The notes: generated from the letters alone by a model not told the origin. A DNA stretch of 64,000 bases from Zunongwangia endophytica (GCF_030409505.1 NZ_JAUFPZ010000002.1:4160501-4224500); one strand, 5' to 3'; positions 16,750 through 25,490 are shown, counted from the stretch's first letter. A program made the numbers and translations.

Positions 16750-18300
16750 ATGCAAGAACCCTTAGAAAACCTTACTAAAGATCAGCTTTTGGTCCTCCTG
16801 AAGAAGGAGACGAAAAAGAGGGGAAAAGCTGAAAAAAGTGTTTCCAAAAGGGAGCAAGAAGTTAAAAAAGCACAGCATGAGATTGCTGACCTGAAATTCC
16901 AGGTGGAGTACTACAAACGTCTGGCCTTTGGCCAAAAAAGGGAACGTTTCGAAGGGGATAAGAACCAGTTGGGCCTTCCCTTTGAAATGGAGCCCCAAAA
17001 GGCAGCGGCACAAGAATCCGGGTTAAAAGAAAAGCTCAGTGGCCAGCGTCGCAAAAAAACTTCCAACCACAAAGGAAGAATGGCCCTTCCGGAGCATCTT
17101 GAGGTCAAAGAGATCGAGATCTATCCTGAAGAAGATATTACCGATATGGTTTGTATTGGCAAGGAAGTGACCGACGAGCTGGAATACGAGCCTGCCAGAT
17201 ACTATATTAAACGCTACATCCGCTATAAGTATGCTCCAACCAATAAAGAAGGAGTAATCATCGGGGAACTTCCCGAGCGGGTGATCGAAAAGGGAATCCC
17301 GGGGGCCGGACTCCTAGCTTCGATCTTGGTCGATAAGTACCAGGACCATCTCCCGCTCTACCGACAGCTGCAACGCTTTAAAAGGGCGGATATCCCCATA
17401 GCCTCCTCCACACTGGAAGGCTGGACCAGGCAAAGCCTTAAAATCATCGATATCCTTTACCAACACCTACTGGAGGATATTCGCTCCAAAGGATATCTGC
17501 AAAGTGACGAAACCCCCATAAGGGTAATGGATCCCGCTAAAAAAGGAAAAACACATCAAGGGTATTATTGGGTACATCATTGTCCCATGGATGGCAGCGT
17601 ACTCTTTGATTACAGGCCCGGGCGTAGCCGTGAGGCTGCCGATCATGTATTGGCCGGGTTTAAAGGCTACCTTCAAAGTGATGGCTATGCCGCTTATGAT
17701 AAAATCGGCAAGCGTGAAGGGGTTACCCACCTGAACTGCTGGGCCCACGCCAGAAGGGAATTTGACAAGGCAAAAGATAATGATAGGGAGCGCGCTGAAA
17801 AAGCATTGGGCTTTATCCAGAAACTATACGCGGTAGAAGCCCAGGCACGAGAGCAAAACTTAAGCCCGGAGCAGCGTAAGTCCCTGCGATTGGAAAAAGC
17901 ACTGCCTGTCATCAATGAATTTGGCAAATGGATGTTCGATCAGATGAAGCATCGGCTAATCCTTCCCAAAAGTCCTATCGGAAAGGCCTTCAAGTATTCT
18001 ATGGATCGTTGGGACCAACTTAGCGCCTATCTTTTTGATGGTATTCTGGAGATCGATAATAATTTAGTGGAAAATGCCATCAGGCCATTGGCACTGGGCA
18101 GAAAAAATTACCTGTTTGCAGGTTCTCATTCAGCAGCAGAAAGAGCCGCAGGAATCTATTCCTTCTTTGCCATCTGCAAAAAGCACGAGGTGAATCCATT
18201 TGAGTGGCTTAAATATACCCTAGAGAATATTATGTCCATCAACCATAAGAACATCCGAAATCTCTACCCACAGAATTACAAGAAATTACAGCAAGTTTAG
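16750..18300 (+). CDS. tnpC: IS66-family transposase TnpC
   Basis: A 516-residue DDE transposase. It has a coiled-coil N-terminus rich in Lys/Glu (residues 10-60), a degenerate zinc-binding region, and the catalytic domain with LQSDETPIRVMD (Asp), LQSDGYAAYDK (Asp), HLNCWAHARREFDKA and EIDNNLVENAIRP (Glu). The C-terminal IS66_C part reads GRKNYLFAGSHSAAERAAGIYSF. It is intact and 75 bases downstream of TnpB. Confidence 0.95.
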   Translation: MQEPLENLTKDQLLVLLKKETKKRGKAEKSVSKREQEVKKAQHEIADLKFQVEYYKRLAFGQKRERFEGDKNQLGLPFEMEPQKAAAQESGLKEKLSGQRRKKTSNHKGRMALPEHLEVKEIEIYPEEDITDMVCIGKEVTDELEYEPARYYIKRYIRYKYAPTNKEGVIIGELPERVIEKGIPGAGLLASILVDKYQDHLPLYRQLQRFKRADIPIASSTLEGWTRQSLKIIDILYQHLLEDIRSKGYLQSDETPIRVMDPAKKGKTHQGYYWVHHCPMDGSVLFDYRPGRSREAADHVLAGFKGYLQSDGYAAYDKIGKREGVTHLNCWAHARREFDKAKDNDRERAEKALGFIQKLYAVEAQAREQNLSPEQRKSLRLEKALPVINEFGKWMFDQMKHRLILPKSPIGKAFKYSMDRWDQLSAYLFDGILEIDNNLVENAIRPLALGRKNYLFAGSHSAAERAAGIYSFFAICKKHEVNPFEWLKYTLENIMSINHKNIRNLYPQNYKKLQQV

Positions 18301-18366
18301 ATCAAGTTTACAAGAAGGGAATCCGGTAAATAAAATTATGCTAAGTTAGTAGATGTGGTTGGTGGG

Positions 18367-18573
18367 CCGCATACGTTGTACTAGCCTGTAATTTTTAAAA
18401 AATAACATTTATAGCGGTTTATATAAGTAAAGATTGGTGTGTTTGTTTATGGGGTAATAGAGCTTCTTGGAAGTATTTTAAGGGAGACCGTAATGGGCAT
18501 TAGGGGGTTATAGTTAGATTTAGGATAGGGGAGAAACAAGAATTACTTATAGTCTTTTACCGCAGTATTTTAC
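18367..18573. other. Intergenic segment after IS66, possible cassette edge
   Basis: Immediately right of IS66 is CCGCATACGTTGTACTAGCC. The ATAC-GTTGTAC part resembles the 3' end of an attC-like site (ATACAC...GTTGTAA). No matching closing box was found downstream, so this is weak. The remaining 190 bases show nothing else. Confidence 0.25.
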
Positions 18574-19065
18574 TTATTCTCCGCCATATTTTGCAGGTAT
18601 ACCCACACTTTTAGATTCTATAGTCCATAAGAGGCTCACTATCCACCATCGTTCACCATAGTAAGTTAATTGATAGCTGTTTATTCCTTTTTCTTCAGTA
18701 CCTTCAGAATCTTTACCATAAAAACTCTGGAATACTTGAGCAATTCCATTGTATTCATCGACAACTTTATGAATTTCTTTTTCAAGATATCCTTGTTCAT
18801 AGTATGGGTCTTTCAAAAGACTAAGGAATTCATCAAGGGATACCGTTTCAGCCATTGTAGAATCAGCAACAGTGAATATTGCAGAGGGATGAAATAAATT
18901 TCTAATGGCTGTTGTATCCATCTGTTCTCCTTTTTCTATGGTTATTTGATCAAGTAGTTCATCAATAATTCCGTCAATAGATTTAACAGGAGCATCTGTT
19001 TGTACTTGAGCTAAAGAATTGATTGAAACGGTCAAAAAAAATATTAAACTAAGTAAGTATTTCAT
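18574..19065 (-). CDS. Secreted NTF2-like (SnoaL-type) protein
   Basis: A 163-residue exported protein: a signal peptide MKYLLSLIFFLTVSINSLAQ is followed by an NTF2-like fold (about residues 30-150). Typical features are the early helix IDELLDQITIEKGEQMDTTAIRNLFHP (split helix, then AIFTVAD) and the closing strands YQLTYYGERWWIVSLLW. Such proteins bind small hydrophobic ligands or are catalytically silent; no active-site residues can be claimed. It stands alone, leftward, with its own short promoter region. Confidence 0.75.
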   Translation of the reverse strand: MKYLLSLIFFLTVSINSLAQVQTDAPVKSIDGIIDELLDQITIEKGEQMDTTAIRNLFHPSAIFTVADSTMAETVSLDEFLSLLKDPYYEQGYLEKEIHKVVDEYNGIAQVFQSFYGKDSEGTEEKGINSYQLTYYGERWWIVSLLWTIESKSVGIPAKYGGE

Positions 19066-19468
19066 ACAGTTTCCAATTAGTATTGATGATGGTATTTGAG
19101 AACTAAAGATAGTAAAAAGAATTGAATTTTATTTGTAACTTGTTGTTTATGTGTAGTATATAAACGTGTGTAAATAAATATACTCGGACTATCGCTGGTT
19201 ATCTTTTAGGAATTAAGAGGTCCGAAAACCTTACTCAACTAAGTTGCTTCAAGCGGTTTTTCTATTATAACTGAACTATTTGGAGACTTGCTAATAAGGG
19301 TCTTAAAAATTTTAGAAAGAAAAGGTAATAGGTTGTTGGTTAGATTAAGAAGGAAAGATAAGCGCAAAATATTATTGATCTTAGCTATTAAGAATTTCTA
19401 AGATCATCTATCAGATTAGTACATTAACTAAAAATTTCAACTTTAATATTAACTAACGCTAACAAACA
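19066..19468. other. Intergenic region between NTF2-like gene and toxin-antitoxin pair
   Basis: About 400 bases without a gene. There is a hairpin-like string at 19236-19260 (TTGCTTCAAGCGGTTTTTC) and otherwise AT-rich DNA. The toxin-antitoxin promoter begins at its right edge. Confidence 0.5.
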
Positions 19469-19500
19469 TTGAGTACAGGATTCAAGAGATTTGTTATATT
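19468..19500 (+). promoter_or_regulatory. Predicted promoter of the toxin-antitoxin operon
   Basis: TATATTTG (19493-19500) fits the Bacteroidota -7 element TAnnTTTG, and TTG at 19468 fits the -33 element at the allowed long spacing. The antitoxin ATG is 20 bases downstream of the -7 element. Confidence 0.45.
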
Positions 19501-19519
19501 TGTAATAAAAGCTGAGATT

Positions 19520-19759
19520 ATGGGAGCCACAGAATTAAGGGAAAAATGGAAAAAATCTATTAAGACGGTAGATGTACGTTTTCTTCAAATGGTAGATGCC
19601 TTATATGAAGGTTATTTTAAAAATGAAGTGGTTGCCTACTATCCAGATGGCACCCCTATGACTCGTCAAGACTATAAAATGGCTTTAGATGTTGCTGAAA
19701 GTCAAATAGAAAAGGGAGATTTTATTACCGCTGAAGAATTTGAAAAAGAAGAGAATTAG
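19520..19759 (+). CDS. Antitoxin of a RelE/ParE-type pair
   Basis: A 79-residue protein starting MGATELREKWKKSIKTVD; a longer TTG start at 19469 would run through the promoter. It has an N-terminal helical part and an acidic C-terminus (ESQIEKGDFITAEEFEKEEN), the usual layout of antitoxins in flavobacteria whose tail wraps the toxin. Its stop overlaps the GTG start of the toxin by one base. It presumably neutralises the toxin and represses the operon. Confidence 0.75.
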   Translation: MGATELREKWKKSIKTVDVRFLQMVDALYEGYFKNEVVAYYPDGTPMTRQDYKMALDVAESQIEKGDFITAEEFEKEEN

Positions 19760-20040
19760 TGTTGGGCAAAATTACTCAAGTAGTTTGGACAAGACAAGCT
19801 AGAGAAGCGCTTACAAGCATTTTAGATTATAGGTACAAAGATCTACCCGCTGCCAGAAAAATCGTTAGAAAAGATATCATTGAGGCTTCCAAAAAAATTG
19901 TATTTGCAGAGCAGTACCAGCAAGATGAAATCTTCTCAAACTATCGCAGAATAATCGTTAGGGATTACAAATTGCTTTATAAACACCAAAATGAGATGGT
20001 GTATATCCTAAATGTGGTTTGTACCAAAGCTAATAATTAG
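19759..20040 (+). CDS. RelE/ParE-superfamily toxin
   Basis: A 93-residue basic protein of the RelE/ParE fold: VWTRQAREALTSILDYRY at the start, KIVRKDIIEASKKIV helix, then the strand YRRIIVRDYKLLYKHQNEMVYILNVV. The terminal strand with Arg/Tyr residues is typical. It starts at GTG 19759 (a TTG follows at once as an alternative). Whether it is an mRNA interferase (RelE) or a gyrase poison (ParE) cannot be read from sequence. Confidence 0.82.
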   Translation: MLGKITQVVWTRQAREALTSILDYRYKDLPAARKIVRKDIIEASKKIVFAEQYQQDEIFSNYRRIIVRDYKLLYKHQNEMVYILNVVCTKANN

Positions 20041-20107
20041 AAATTGATTTTTGTAATTTATTAAAACTTCAATAATAGTTTAAATTTTTGATTATAAATA
20101 GATAGCG

Positions 20108-20329
20108 ATGAATATTCAGGCTGAAAAAATAGCCTTTGCAAAAATGCTTTTAGATACTGAAAATCCAAAAATAATTGAGTCTATAAAAAAGATCTTCCAA
20201 AAAGAACAAAGCCCAGACTTTTGGGATAGCTTATCTGTGGAGCAACCTGAAGAAATTGAAAAAGCTTCTCTAGAAATTAAAAATGGTGAAGTAACAGATT
20301 ACGACACCTTTATGCAAAAACATAGATAA
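20108..20329 (+). CDS. Orphan antitoxin
   Basis: A 73-residue antitoxin of the type that accompanies RelE/ParE toxins in Bacteroidota: an N-terminal helix (MNIQAEKIAFAKMLLDTEN) and the tail EIEKASLEIKNGEVTDYDTF. The toxin that should follow is broken (next entry). A 35-bp stretch of this gene (20251-20285) is repeated exactly at 21941-21975. Confidence 0.7.
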   Translation: MNIQAEKIAFAKMLLDTENPKIIESIKKIFQKEQSPDFWDSLSVEQPEEIEKASLEIKNGEVTDYDTFMQKHR

Positions 20330-20330
20330 A

Positions 20331-20475
20331 TTGAGCGGGAAAATTGTCATTTCAAAAACAGCCAAAAGAAATTAGCTCAACTTTTTGGGTATTTACTTAC
20401 AGAATGGTCTATTAAGGTTAAAACCGATCTTATTCAAAAATTAGATTCTTCTATAGAAATAATTAAAATCGGCTG
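20331..20475 (+). pseudogene. Decayed RelE/ParE toxin remnant
   Basis: Starting one base after the antitoxin stop, the frames together read SGKIVISKTAKRK then LAQLFGYLLTEWSIKVKTD and LIQKLDSSIEIIK, which is the N-terminal half of a ParE-type toxin. A frameshift lies at about 20373 (AAAAGAAATTAG), and homology stops at about 20475, where unrelated DNA begins. The C-terminal catalytic strands are gone, so the antitoxin is an orphan. Confidence 0.7.
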
Positions 20476-20554
20476 GATGAGTACTTTAGCTAAAATGTAT
20501 ATAAAGAAACCCTTTTTTGGTTTATATATGAGTTGTAGCATATTTAAGAAATAT

Positions 20555-20590
20555 GTATCGATACTTTTATATATCGGAAAATATCGATAT
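20555..20590 (+). promoter_or_regulatory. Candidate ArsR operator (two palindromes)
   Basis: GTATCGATAC (20555-20564) and ATATCGATAT (20581-20590) are 10-bp palindromes sharing TATCGATA, 26 bases apart, ending 10 bases before the ArsR start codon. Their position suggests autorepression. Confidence 0.5.
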
Positions 20591-20599
20591 GTTTGTGAA

Positions 20600-20902
20600 A
20601 TGAATTTAAAATTGGCCACAGAAATAGGGAAGTGTTTATCAAACCAAACTAGAGTTCAAATTATGGAGTGGCTAAAAGACCCTAATAAGAATTTCCCGCC
20701 ACACGACTCGTTAAGGAATTTTGATGATGGAGTTTGCGTAACGAGCATCAAAAATAAATCAGGTCTTTCACAATCTACTATTTCAAATTATTTGACAAAT
20801 ATGGAAAAGTGCGGATTACTTATTATGATAAGACACGGAAAATTTTCATACTTAAAAAGAAATGAAAAACTAATAAAAGAATATTCAGACTTTCTAAAAT
20901 AA
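20600..20902 (+). CDS. ArsR-family winged-helix regulator
   Basis: A 100-residue winged-helix protein: MNLKLATEIGKCLSNQTRVQIMEWLKD is the first helix pair, and GLSQSTISNYLTNMEKCGLL the recognition helix, followed by the wing MIRHGKFSYLKRN. I start at ATG 20600, because a longer frame would run through toxin remnant and operator. No ArsR-type metal box (CxC) is visible, so the signal is likely not a metal. It precedes an NAD-dependent epimerase by 43 bases, probably as an autoregulated operon. Confidence 0.85.
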   Translation: MNLKLATEIGKCLSNQTRVQIMEWLKDPNKNFPPHDSLRNFDDGVCVTSIKNKSGLSQSTISNYLTNMEKCGLLIMIRHGKFSYLKRNEKLIKEYSDFLK

Positions 20903-20945
20903 AAAAAAATTATCTGAACATATCTATATATTTAAATATAACGAA

Positions 20946-21677
20946 ATGAAAAAAATATTAATTACTGGAGGATTAGGAAAAATAGCAAAACATTTTGTCA
21001 AAAACTTCAACCATACATATGAAATAACTGTTGCGGATATTGTTACTGACAATGATGTCTTTACGGACAATGTGCAAATCGAAAAGGCAGATTTGATGGA
21101 TTTTTCAGTGTGCTCTAAACTGTGCGATGGAATGGACATCGTTATCCATTTGGCAGGAATAGTCGATCCGATTTCAGAATCTGACGAAATTTTGGAGACC
21201 AATATAAAAACAACTCAAAATATATTTAAAGCAGCCGTAGAAGCAAAATGTAAAAGACTAATTTTTGCCAGTAGTGCCCAGACCATCGAAAGTTATCCGA
21301 CTGATATTCAGGTAAACAAAAATATGCTCGTAAAGCCAAAAAACATTTACGGAGTTTCAAAATGTTTTGGAGAGGCTTTAGCAGCCTATCACGCGTATAA
21401 TAATGGTATTTCTGCGATTTGTTTGAGAATTGGAGCTTACGAATTTCCAAAAGACTTTACCGAAATGAATGCAAGAGATTTAAGTGCTTTTTTACATCCT
21501 GACGACTTTAATCAATTATTGATTGGGTGTATCGAAACAAAAAAGTTACAATATGAAGTTCTGAATGCCATATCAGATAACAGATATAAACGATTGGATA
21601 TATCGGAAGCAAAAGAAAAAGTTGGATATCAACCAAAAGCTGATGCGTTTGAATTGTTTAACCTTGTAAAAGAATAA
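20946..21677 (+). CDS. NAD(P)-dependent epimerase/dehydratase (extended SDR)
   Basis: A 243-residue Rossmann protein. The nucleotide motif is ITGGLGKIAKHF (GxxGxxA-like, residues 5-16), with HLAGIVDP after strand 4 and the catalytic YGVSK (Tyr/Lys at about 138-142). It is short for an extended SDR (usually 280-330), lacking part of the substrate domain, as in NAD-dependent uronate dehydrogenase-like proteins. The substrate is unknown. It lies downstream of the ArsR regulator, likely its target. Confidence 0.85.
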   Translation: MKKILITGGLGKIAKHFVKNFNHTYEITVADIVTDNDVFTDNVQIEKADLMDFSVCSKLCDGMDIVIHLAGIVDPISESDEILETNIKTTQNIFKAAVEAKCKRLIFASSAQTIESYPTDIQVNKNMLVKPKNIYGVSKCFGEALAAYHAYNNGISAICLRIGAYEFPKDFTEMNARDLSAFLHPDDFNQLLIGCIETKKLQYEVLNAISDNRYKRLDISEAKEKVGYQPKADAFELFNLVKE

Positions 21678-21743
21678 AACAGCGAGGGGAATGCATCCGA
21701 TAAAAAGGTGTTTTAAAACTTCAATACATAACAATGGGAAAAA

Positions 21744-21940
21744 TCTCTAACAGGCTATAAAATTAATATTCCGATATAGGTAGCTCTGAAAAGAAATACT
21801 ATTTTTATAGGTATTCATTTGTGTATGGAAATCAAAATGAAGTCCTGGAACAAGATACTATTAATAAGTGCAGTCGTGCTCATTTTGGTAGTTGGTTCAG
21901 GATTTCTATTATACCAGTTTTTAACTTCGCTGCAACCCCC
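21744..21940 (+). repeat. Direct repeat, copy A of a 200-bp duplication
   Basis: From TCTCTAACAGGCTATAAAA to the end of the shared coding part, this stretch is nearly identical to 28373-28577, including AATATTCCGATATAG, CTGAAAAGAAATACTATT and the first about 40 codons of a membrane-anchored protein. The copies are in the same orientation and 6.6 kb apart. Confidence 0.85.
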
Positions 21941-22061
21941 AGAAATTGAAAAAGCTTCTCTAGAAATTAAAAATGCTTCAGTATTAGTGCTGAAGAATAG
22001 GGCAGTGAACGGGAAAAATTTTATAATCCGGATAATCTTTGAACTTATTCTGAAGGCGTAG
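21825..22061 (+). pseudogene. Chimeric truncated paralogue of the 28.5-kb membrane protein
   Basis: The first about 40 codons (MEIKMKSWNKILLISAVVL, then the transmembrane segment and LYQFLTSLQPP) copy the start of the gene at 28455. The frame then switches into EIEKASLEIKNAS, encoded by a 35-bp exact copy of the orphan antitoxin gene. After that the sequence is unrecognised and the frame stops. The join falls in a short shared word (AAATTGAAA), suggesting microhomology-mediated or template-switching rearrangement. It is almost surely non-functional. Confidence 0.7.
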
Positions 22062-22215
22062 CTGTTATTTACTTTTTTAGTGTACGTTTAGAAGTCATAT
22101 GGGTTACAAAAAGTGGATTTATATTTGAAATTAAGGCTGTTTAGGGTTGCTTCTCCGTATCCTGTATTTGACAAAAACAAAAGAACAGTTGGCCATTCTA
22201 GATTTCAGGTAAAGC

Positions 22216-22572
22216 TTATTTTCCAATGATCACTTTTCGATGTGCTATTCCCCAATCTGTAAGATTGTTAATGATGGTTTTTAGTGATTTTCCGTGTTCA
22301 GTAAGTTGGTATTGAACAGTCACGGGATGGGTATCTAAAACTTTACGTTTGACCAATTGGTTAATTTCCAATTCCTTTAATTCTTTACTCAACATTCTGT
22401 TGGAAATCCCATCGATGTCATTCAAAATATCGGAAAAACGCCTTTGGTTGTAATAACACATTGAGGAGAGAATAGGTATTTTCCATTTTCCACTCAATAC
22501 GTCCATTGAATCCTGTACGGCTCTCATTTCTTTCTTGTGTTCCTTTCCAAAATCATTTGTATGACAATTCAT
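22216..22572 (-). CDS. HxlR-family transcriptional regulator
   Basis: A 118-residue winged-helix HxlR protein: VLSGKWKIPILSSMCYYNQRRFSDI (helix 1-2), GISNRMLSKELKELEINQLV (recognition) and TVQYQLTEHGKSLKTII (wing). Cys residues at 4 and 39 could sense electrophiles or oxidants, as in related HypR/QorR regulators. It is divergent from an SDR gene, and the spacer has GTTACACCGGTGTTAC and GTTACTTAAAATAACTT, its likely operators. Confidence 0.9.
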   Translation of the reverse strand: MNCHTNDFGKEHKKEMRAVQDSMDVLSGKWKIPILSSMCYYNQRRFSDILNDIDGISNRMLSKELKELEINQLVKRKVLDTHPVTVQYQLTEHGKSLKTIINNLTDWGIAHRKVIIGK

Positions 22573-22575
22573 AAT

Positions 22576-22640
22576 GTTACTTTGTTACACCGGTGTTACT
22601 GTTATTTTTAGACACAAAGTTACTTAAAATAACTTCCCTA
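22576..22640. promoter_or_regulatory. Candidate HxlR operator region in the divergent promoter
   Basis: Between HxlR and SDR starts there are two palindromic words: GTTACACCGGTGTTAC (about 22584-22599) and AGTTACTTAAAATAACTT (about 22619-22636). GTTACTTAAAA recurs in front of the second HxlR gene at 52.73 kb (GGTTACTTAAAAGTCACT), supporting a family operator. Confidence 0.5.
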
Positions 22641-22681
22641 ATTTACCTTTGTTCCCATAAACATAACTAAATTAAAAAAAA

Positions 22682-23425
22682 ATGGATTTTACCAATAAAA
22701 ATGTAGTGATTACGGGGGGAACCACAGGTATAGGTTTTGCAACAGCAAAAGCATTTATCGAGGCAGGAGCAAGCGTTTGGATAACTAGCAGAAGTGCCGA
22801 TAACCTGCAAAAAGCAGCACAAAACCTTAGCAGTGCTAAACTGAAAACAGTGGTTTCAGACACTTCCAGTTTATCAGGGATTACTGTTTTAGAAAAAGCA
22901 GTGGCAGAAAGCGGAAGCAAAATAGACGTACTTTTTTTAAATGCAGGAATAGCGGTATTCAATTCTATTGAGCAGGTAACTGAAGTCGATTTTGATGCTC
23001 AATTCAACACTAATGTAAAAGGAAGTTTCTTCACGTTACAAAAATTACTTCCTCATCTTAACGATGGTGGAGCTGTACTATTTACTTCGTCAACTGTAGC
23101 AACAGCGGCCAGTCTAGAATCAAGTGTTTATGCTGCAACCAAAGGAGCACTCAATAAAATTGCCCAGGTTGCTGCCAATGAGTTAGCGCCAAGGAAAATC
23201 AGGGTAAACATCGTAAGCCCAGGACCAACGCAAACCGAAGGTCTTGATGGAGTTGTATCCGGCGAAGCAAAGGATTACTTAGCTTCCACCACCTCTTTAC
23301 AAAGATTGGGCAATCCCAATGAGATTGCAAACGCTGTTTTGTTCTTAGCTTCTAACAAAGCTAGTTTTATTACAGGAACAGAACTGCTGGTAGATGGTGG
23401 TGCCATCAACAACTTAATGAAATAA
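22682..23425 (+). CDS. Short-chain dehydrogenase/reductase (classical SDR)
   Basis: A 247-residue classical SDR: cofactor motif TGGTTGIG (residues 11-18), NAG at about 89-91, catalytic Ser in FTSSTVA, YAATK (Tyr/Lys about 149-153), and the terminal FITGTELLVDGGA. Arg at ITSRSADN suggests NADP(H). It is divergent from HxlR, as with inducible oxidoreductases responding to quinones or aldehydes. Substrate not predictable. Confidence 0.92.
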   Translation: MDFTNKNVVITGGTTGIGFATAKAFIEAGASVWITSRSADNLQKAAQNLSSAKLKTVVSDTSSLSGITVLEKAVAESGSKIDVLFLNAGIAVFNSIEQVTEVDFDAQFNTNVKGSFFTLQKLLPHLNDGGAVLFTSSTVATAASLESSVYAATKGALNKIAQVAANELAPRKIRVNIVSPGPTQTEGLDGVVSGEAKDYLASTTSLQRLGNPNEIANAVLFLASNKASFITGTELLVDGGAINNLMK

Positions 23426-23704
23426 TCTCGCTAAACATCTTATTCAATAAAAACCGCTGACAATAAAACTGTTAGTGGTTTTTGTTATTCCATTGGCAGG
23501 TGTAAGTTAGCCTACCATCTTGCTTACGATTTTAGACCGATCATCAATGAACTTGAACTAAGGACTAAAAAATATATAGAATTTAAATAGAAGGCTAAGA
23601 CCAAAGCCTAGGGCAATTAGCAGGATCTTGAATTTAAATACGCTTATCCTTGATTTGCAAACTTTTTAAAGCGATGTACCCTATAGTTTTGTAAAAAAAC
23701 AATT

Positions 23705-24577
23705 ATGAAGAGTACACAAAAAGTTTGGTTGATTACCGGCGCCTCTAAAGGAATGGGACTTGAAATCACAAAAGCAGTTTTGAAAAATGGCGATAAAGTC
23801 ATTGCAACTTCTCGAAATACGGACACGCTTTTAGAAAAAATTGAGCTTAACGCTATCCTAAAAGAACGAAAATTACAACTCGAGGATAATTTGCTCCCGT
23901 TAAAATTGGATATCACCAATGAAACCGCCGTAGAAAGCGCTATCTTAAAAGGCATAGAGAAATTTGGACGAATAGATGTTGTAGTCAATAACGCAGGATA
24001 TAACCTGTTGGGGAATATGGAAGAACTAAGTGATGCCGAGTTTCGAAAAACAATGGATGTGAATGTTTTTGCAATGGCTCATATCCTTAGATACGTGTTG
24101 CCCCATTTACGAAGGCAACAATCTGGACATATTATTAACACTGCTTCGATGATGGGGTATATGAGCTATCCGTGCAATGGAAGTTACAGTGCTTCCAAAT
24201 ATGCAGTTATAGGATTATCCGAGGCTTTGGCACAAGAAGTTAGGCCATTTGGCATTAAGGTGACCATTTTGGTACCAGGAACCTTTCGCACCAATTTTAT
24301 GAATGAGGACACCCTAAATGTGGCGCAACATAAAATAGACGCCTATAATTTAGATACACAGGTAGAACAGTTTACGGGGTTGGATGGCAAACAATTGGGA
24401 AATCCTAAAAAATTAGCACTAGTCGTCATTAAACTTCCAGAAATGCCCAATCCTCCTTTGCACCTTCCATTAGGTTCTGATAGTTATAGCGCCATTGTAG
24501 AAGTTCGTAAAAATGAAAAGAAAGAAATGGAAGAATGGAAAACCTTATCTTTATCTACTGATTTTAAGAAAAAATAA
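23705..24577 (+). CDS. Short-chain dehydrogenase/reductase
   Basis: A 290-residue SDR: ITGASKGMGLEITKA (residues 10-24), ATSRNTD (NADP preference), NNAGYNLLG, Ser in NTASMMGYMS, YSASKYA (catalytic), and a longer C-terminus than the classical type. It is followed one base after its stop by an AraC regulator. The same SDR-AraC gene order recurs at 40.4-38.7 kb on the other strand. Substrate unknown. Confidence 0.92.
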   Translation: MKSTQKVWLITGASKGMGLEITKAVLKNGDKVIATSRNTDTLLEKIELNAILKERKLQLEDNLLPLKLDITNETAVESAILKGIEKFGRIDVVVNNAGYNLLGNMEELSDAEFRKTMDVNVFAMAHILRYVLPHLRRQQSGHIINTASMMGYMSYPCNGSYSASKYAVIGLSEALAQEVRPFGIKVTILVPGTFRTNFMNEDTLNVAQHKIDAYNLDTQVEQFTGLDGKQLGNPKKLALVVIKLPEMPNPPLHLPLGSDSYSAIVEVRKNEKKEMEEWKTLSLSTDFKKK

Positions 24578-24578
24578 G

Positions 24579-25490
24579 TTGAAAAAAGCTGCTCCATATA
24601 AAATTGAGTCCATAGCTGAACTTCATAGGTTATTCAATTTGCAAACACCAATCCATCCTTTAATAAGCGTGATTGATTTTGAGCATATAAAATTCGATGC
24701 CAATAAAATTTGGAGCAGCTTTTATTATGATTTCTATTGCGTAGCCATTAAAAAAGGTGCTTCCGGCAAGTTTCGGTATGGTCAAGGGGATTATGATTTT
24801 GATGAAGGCATAATGAGTTTTACCAAACCAGGTCAAATCTTTTCTGTTACGAATCCTACAGATGACCCTGTGTCTGGATATATGATGGTTTTTAAACCAG
24901 ACCTTATACGTCATTATGAATTAGGAAAGAAGATTGGAAATTATGGATTCTTCTCTTATGCTACCGCAGAGGCACTTCACCTTTCTGAAAAAGAGGACAA
25001 GGTTATTATGTCCCTGATGCATCAAATACAGGAAGAAATAAAAACTAATATTGATTATTATAGCCAGGATTTAATAGTTTCGCATATTGACCTGCTTCTC
25101 AATTACGCAAAGCGTTTTCACAACAGGCAATTTCTAACGAGAAGTTCCATCAATAACGACATCGTAATAAAAATGGAAGTATTAATGGATGCATATCTAA
25201 AAAGCGAGGCTACACAATTGGGTGTTCCAACCGTCAATTTTTTTGCCGAAAAACTCAATCTCTCTCCCAATTACTTAAGTGATCTCTTGAAAAATATCAC
25301 CGGTAAAAATGCGCAAGCACATATTCAAGAATCCCTGGTAGAAAGAGCCAAAGAACTGCTCTCGACTACCAATTTAAGTATAAAGGAAATAGCCTATGAT
25401 TTAGGATTTGAATACCCTCAATCCTTTAGTACGATGTTTAAAAGGAATACGCAACAAACACCTTTACAATTCCGAGCATCATTTAATTGA
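24579..25490 (+). CDS. AraC-family transcriptional regulator
   Basis: About 303 residues; I take TTG at 24579 as the start because homology with the regulator at 38.7 kb begins there (LKKAAPYKIESIAELHRL versus EIKQFKSIQALMDYLKL). An in-frame ATG at 24513 would overlap the SDR by 65 bases. The N-terminal cupin-like part (FRYGQGDYDFDEGIMSFTKPGQ) is followed by two HTH motifs (PNYLSDLLKNITGKNAQAHI and SIKEIAYDLGFEYPQSFSTM, in the last 100 residues). It probably controls the SDR upstream. Confidence 0.88.
   Translation: MKKAAPYKIESIAELHRLFNLQTPIHPLISVIDFEHIKFDANKIWSSFYYDFYCVAIKKGASGKFRYGQGDYDFDEGIMSFTKPGQIFSVTNPTDDPVSGYMMVFKPDLIRHYELGKKIGNYGFFSYATAEALHLSEKEDKVIMSLMHQIQEEIKTNIDYYSQDLIVSHIDLLLNYAKRFHNRQFLTRSSINNDIVIKMEVLMDAYLKSEATQLGVPTVNFFAEKLNLSPNYLSDLLKNITGKNAQAHIQESLVERAKELLSTTNLSIKEIAYDLGFEYPQSFSTMFKRNTQQTPLQFRASFN

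Larger units (their letters stand above)
15990..18366 (+). mobile_element. IS66-family insertion sequence
   Basis: Three genes in the standard IS66 order (TnpA, TnpB, TnpC) lie between imperfect inverted repeats: CCCACCAACTGCATCT (left, 15990-16005) and, read inward from the right end, CCCACCAACCACATCT (18366-18351), followed by related TTAGTTAAC/TTAGC text. ATACGTAT precedes the left end and ATACGTTG lies four bases beyond the right end, which could be a degenerate 8-bp target duplication; this is not certain. Confidence 0.75.

Noticed and set aside
19759..20040. Intact toxin as ParE specifically (gyrase poison)
   Set aside because: The RelE/ParE superfamily is clear, but the sequence does not show which target applies, so I left the call at superfamily level.
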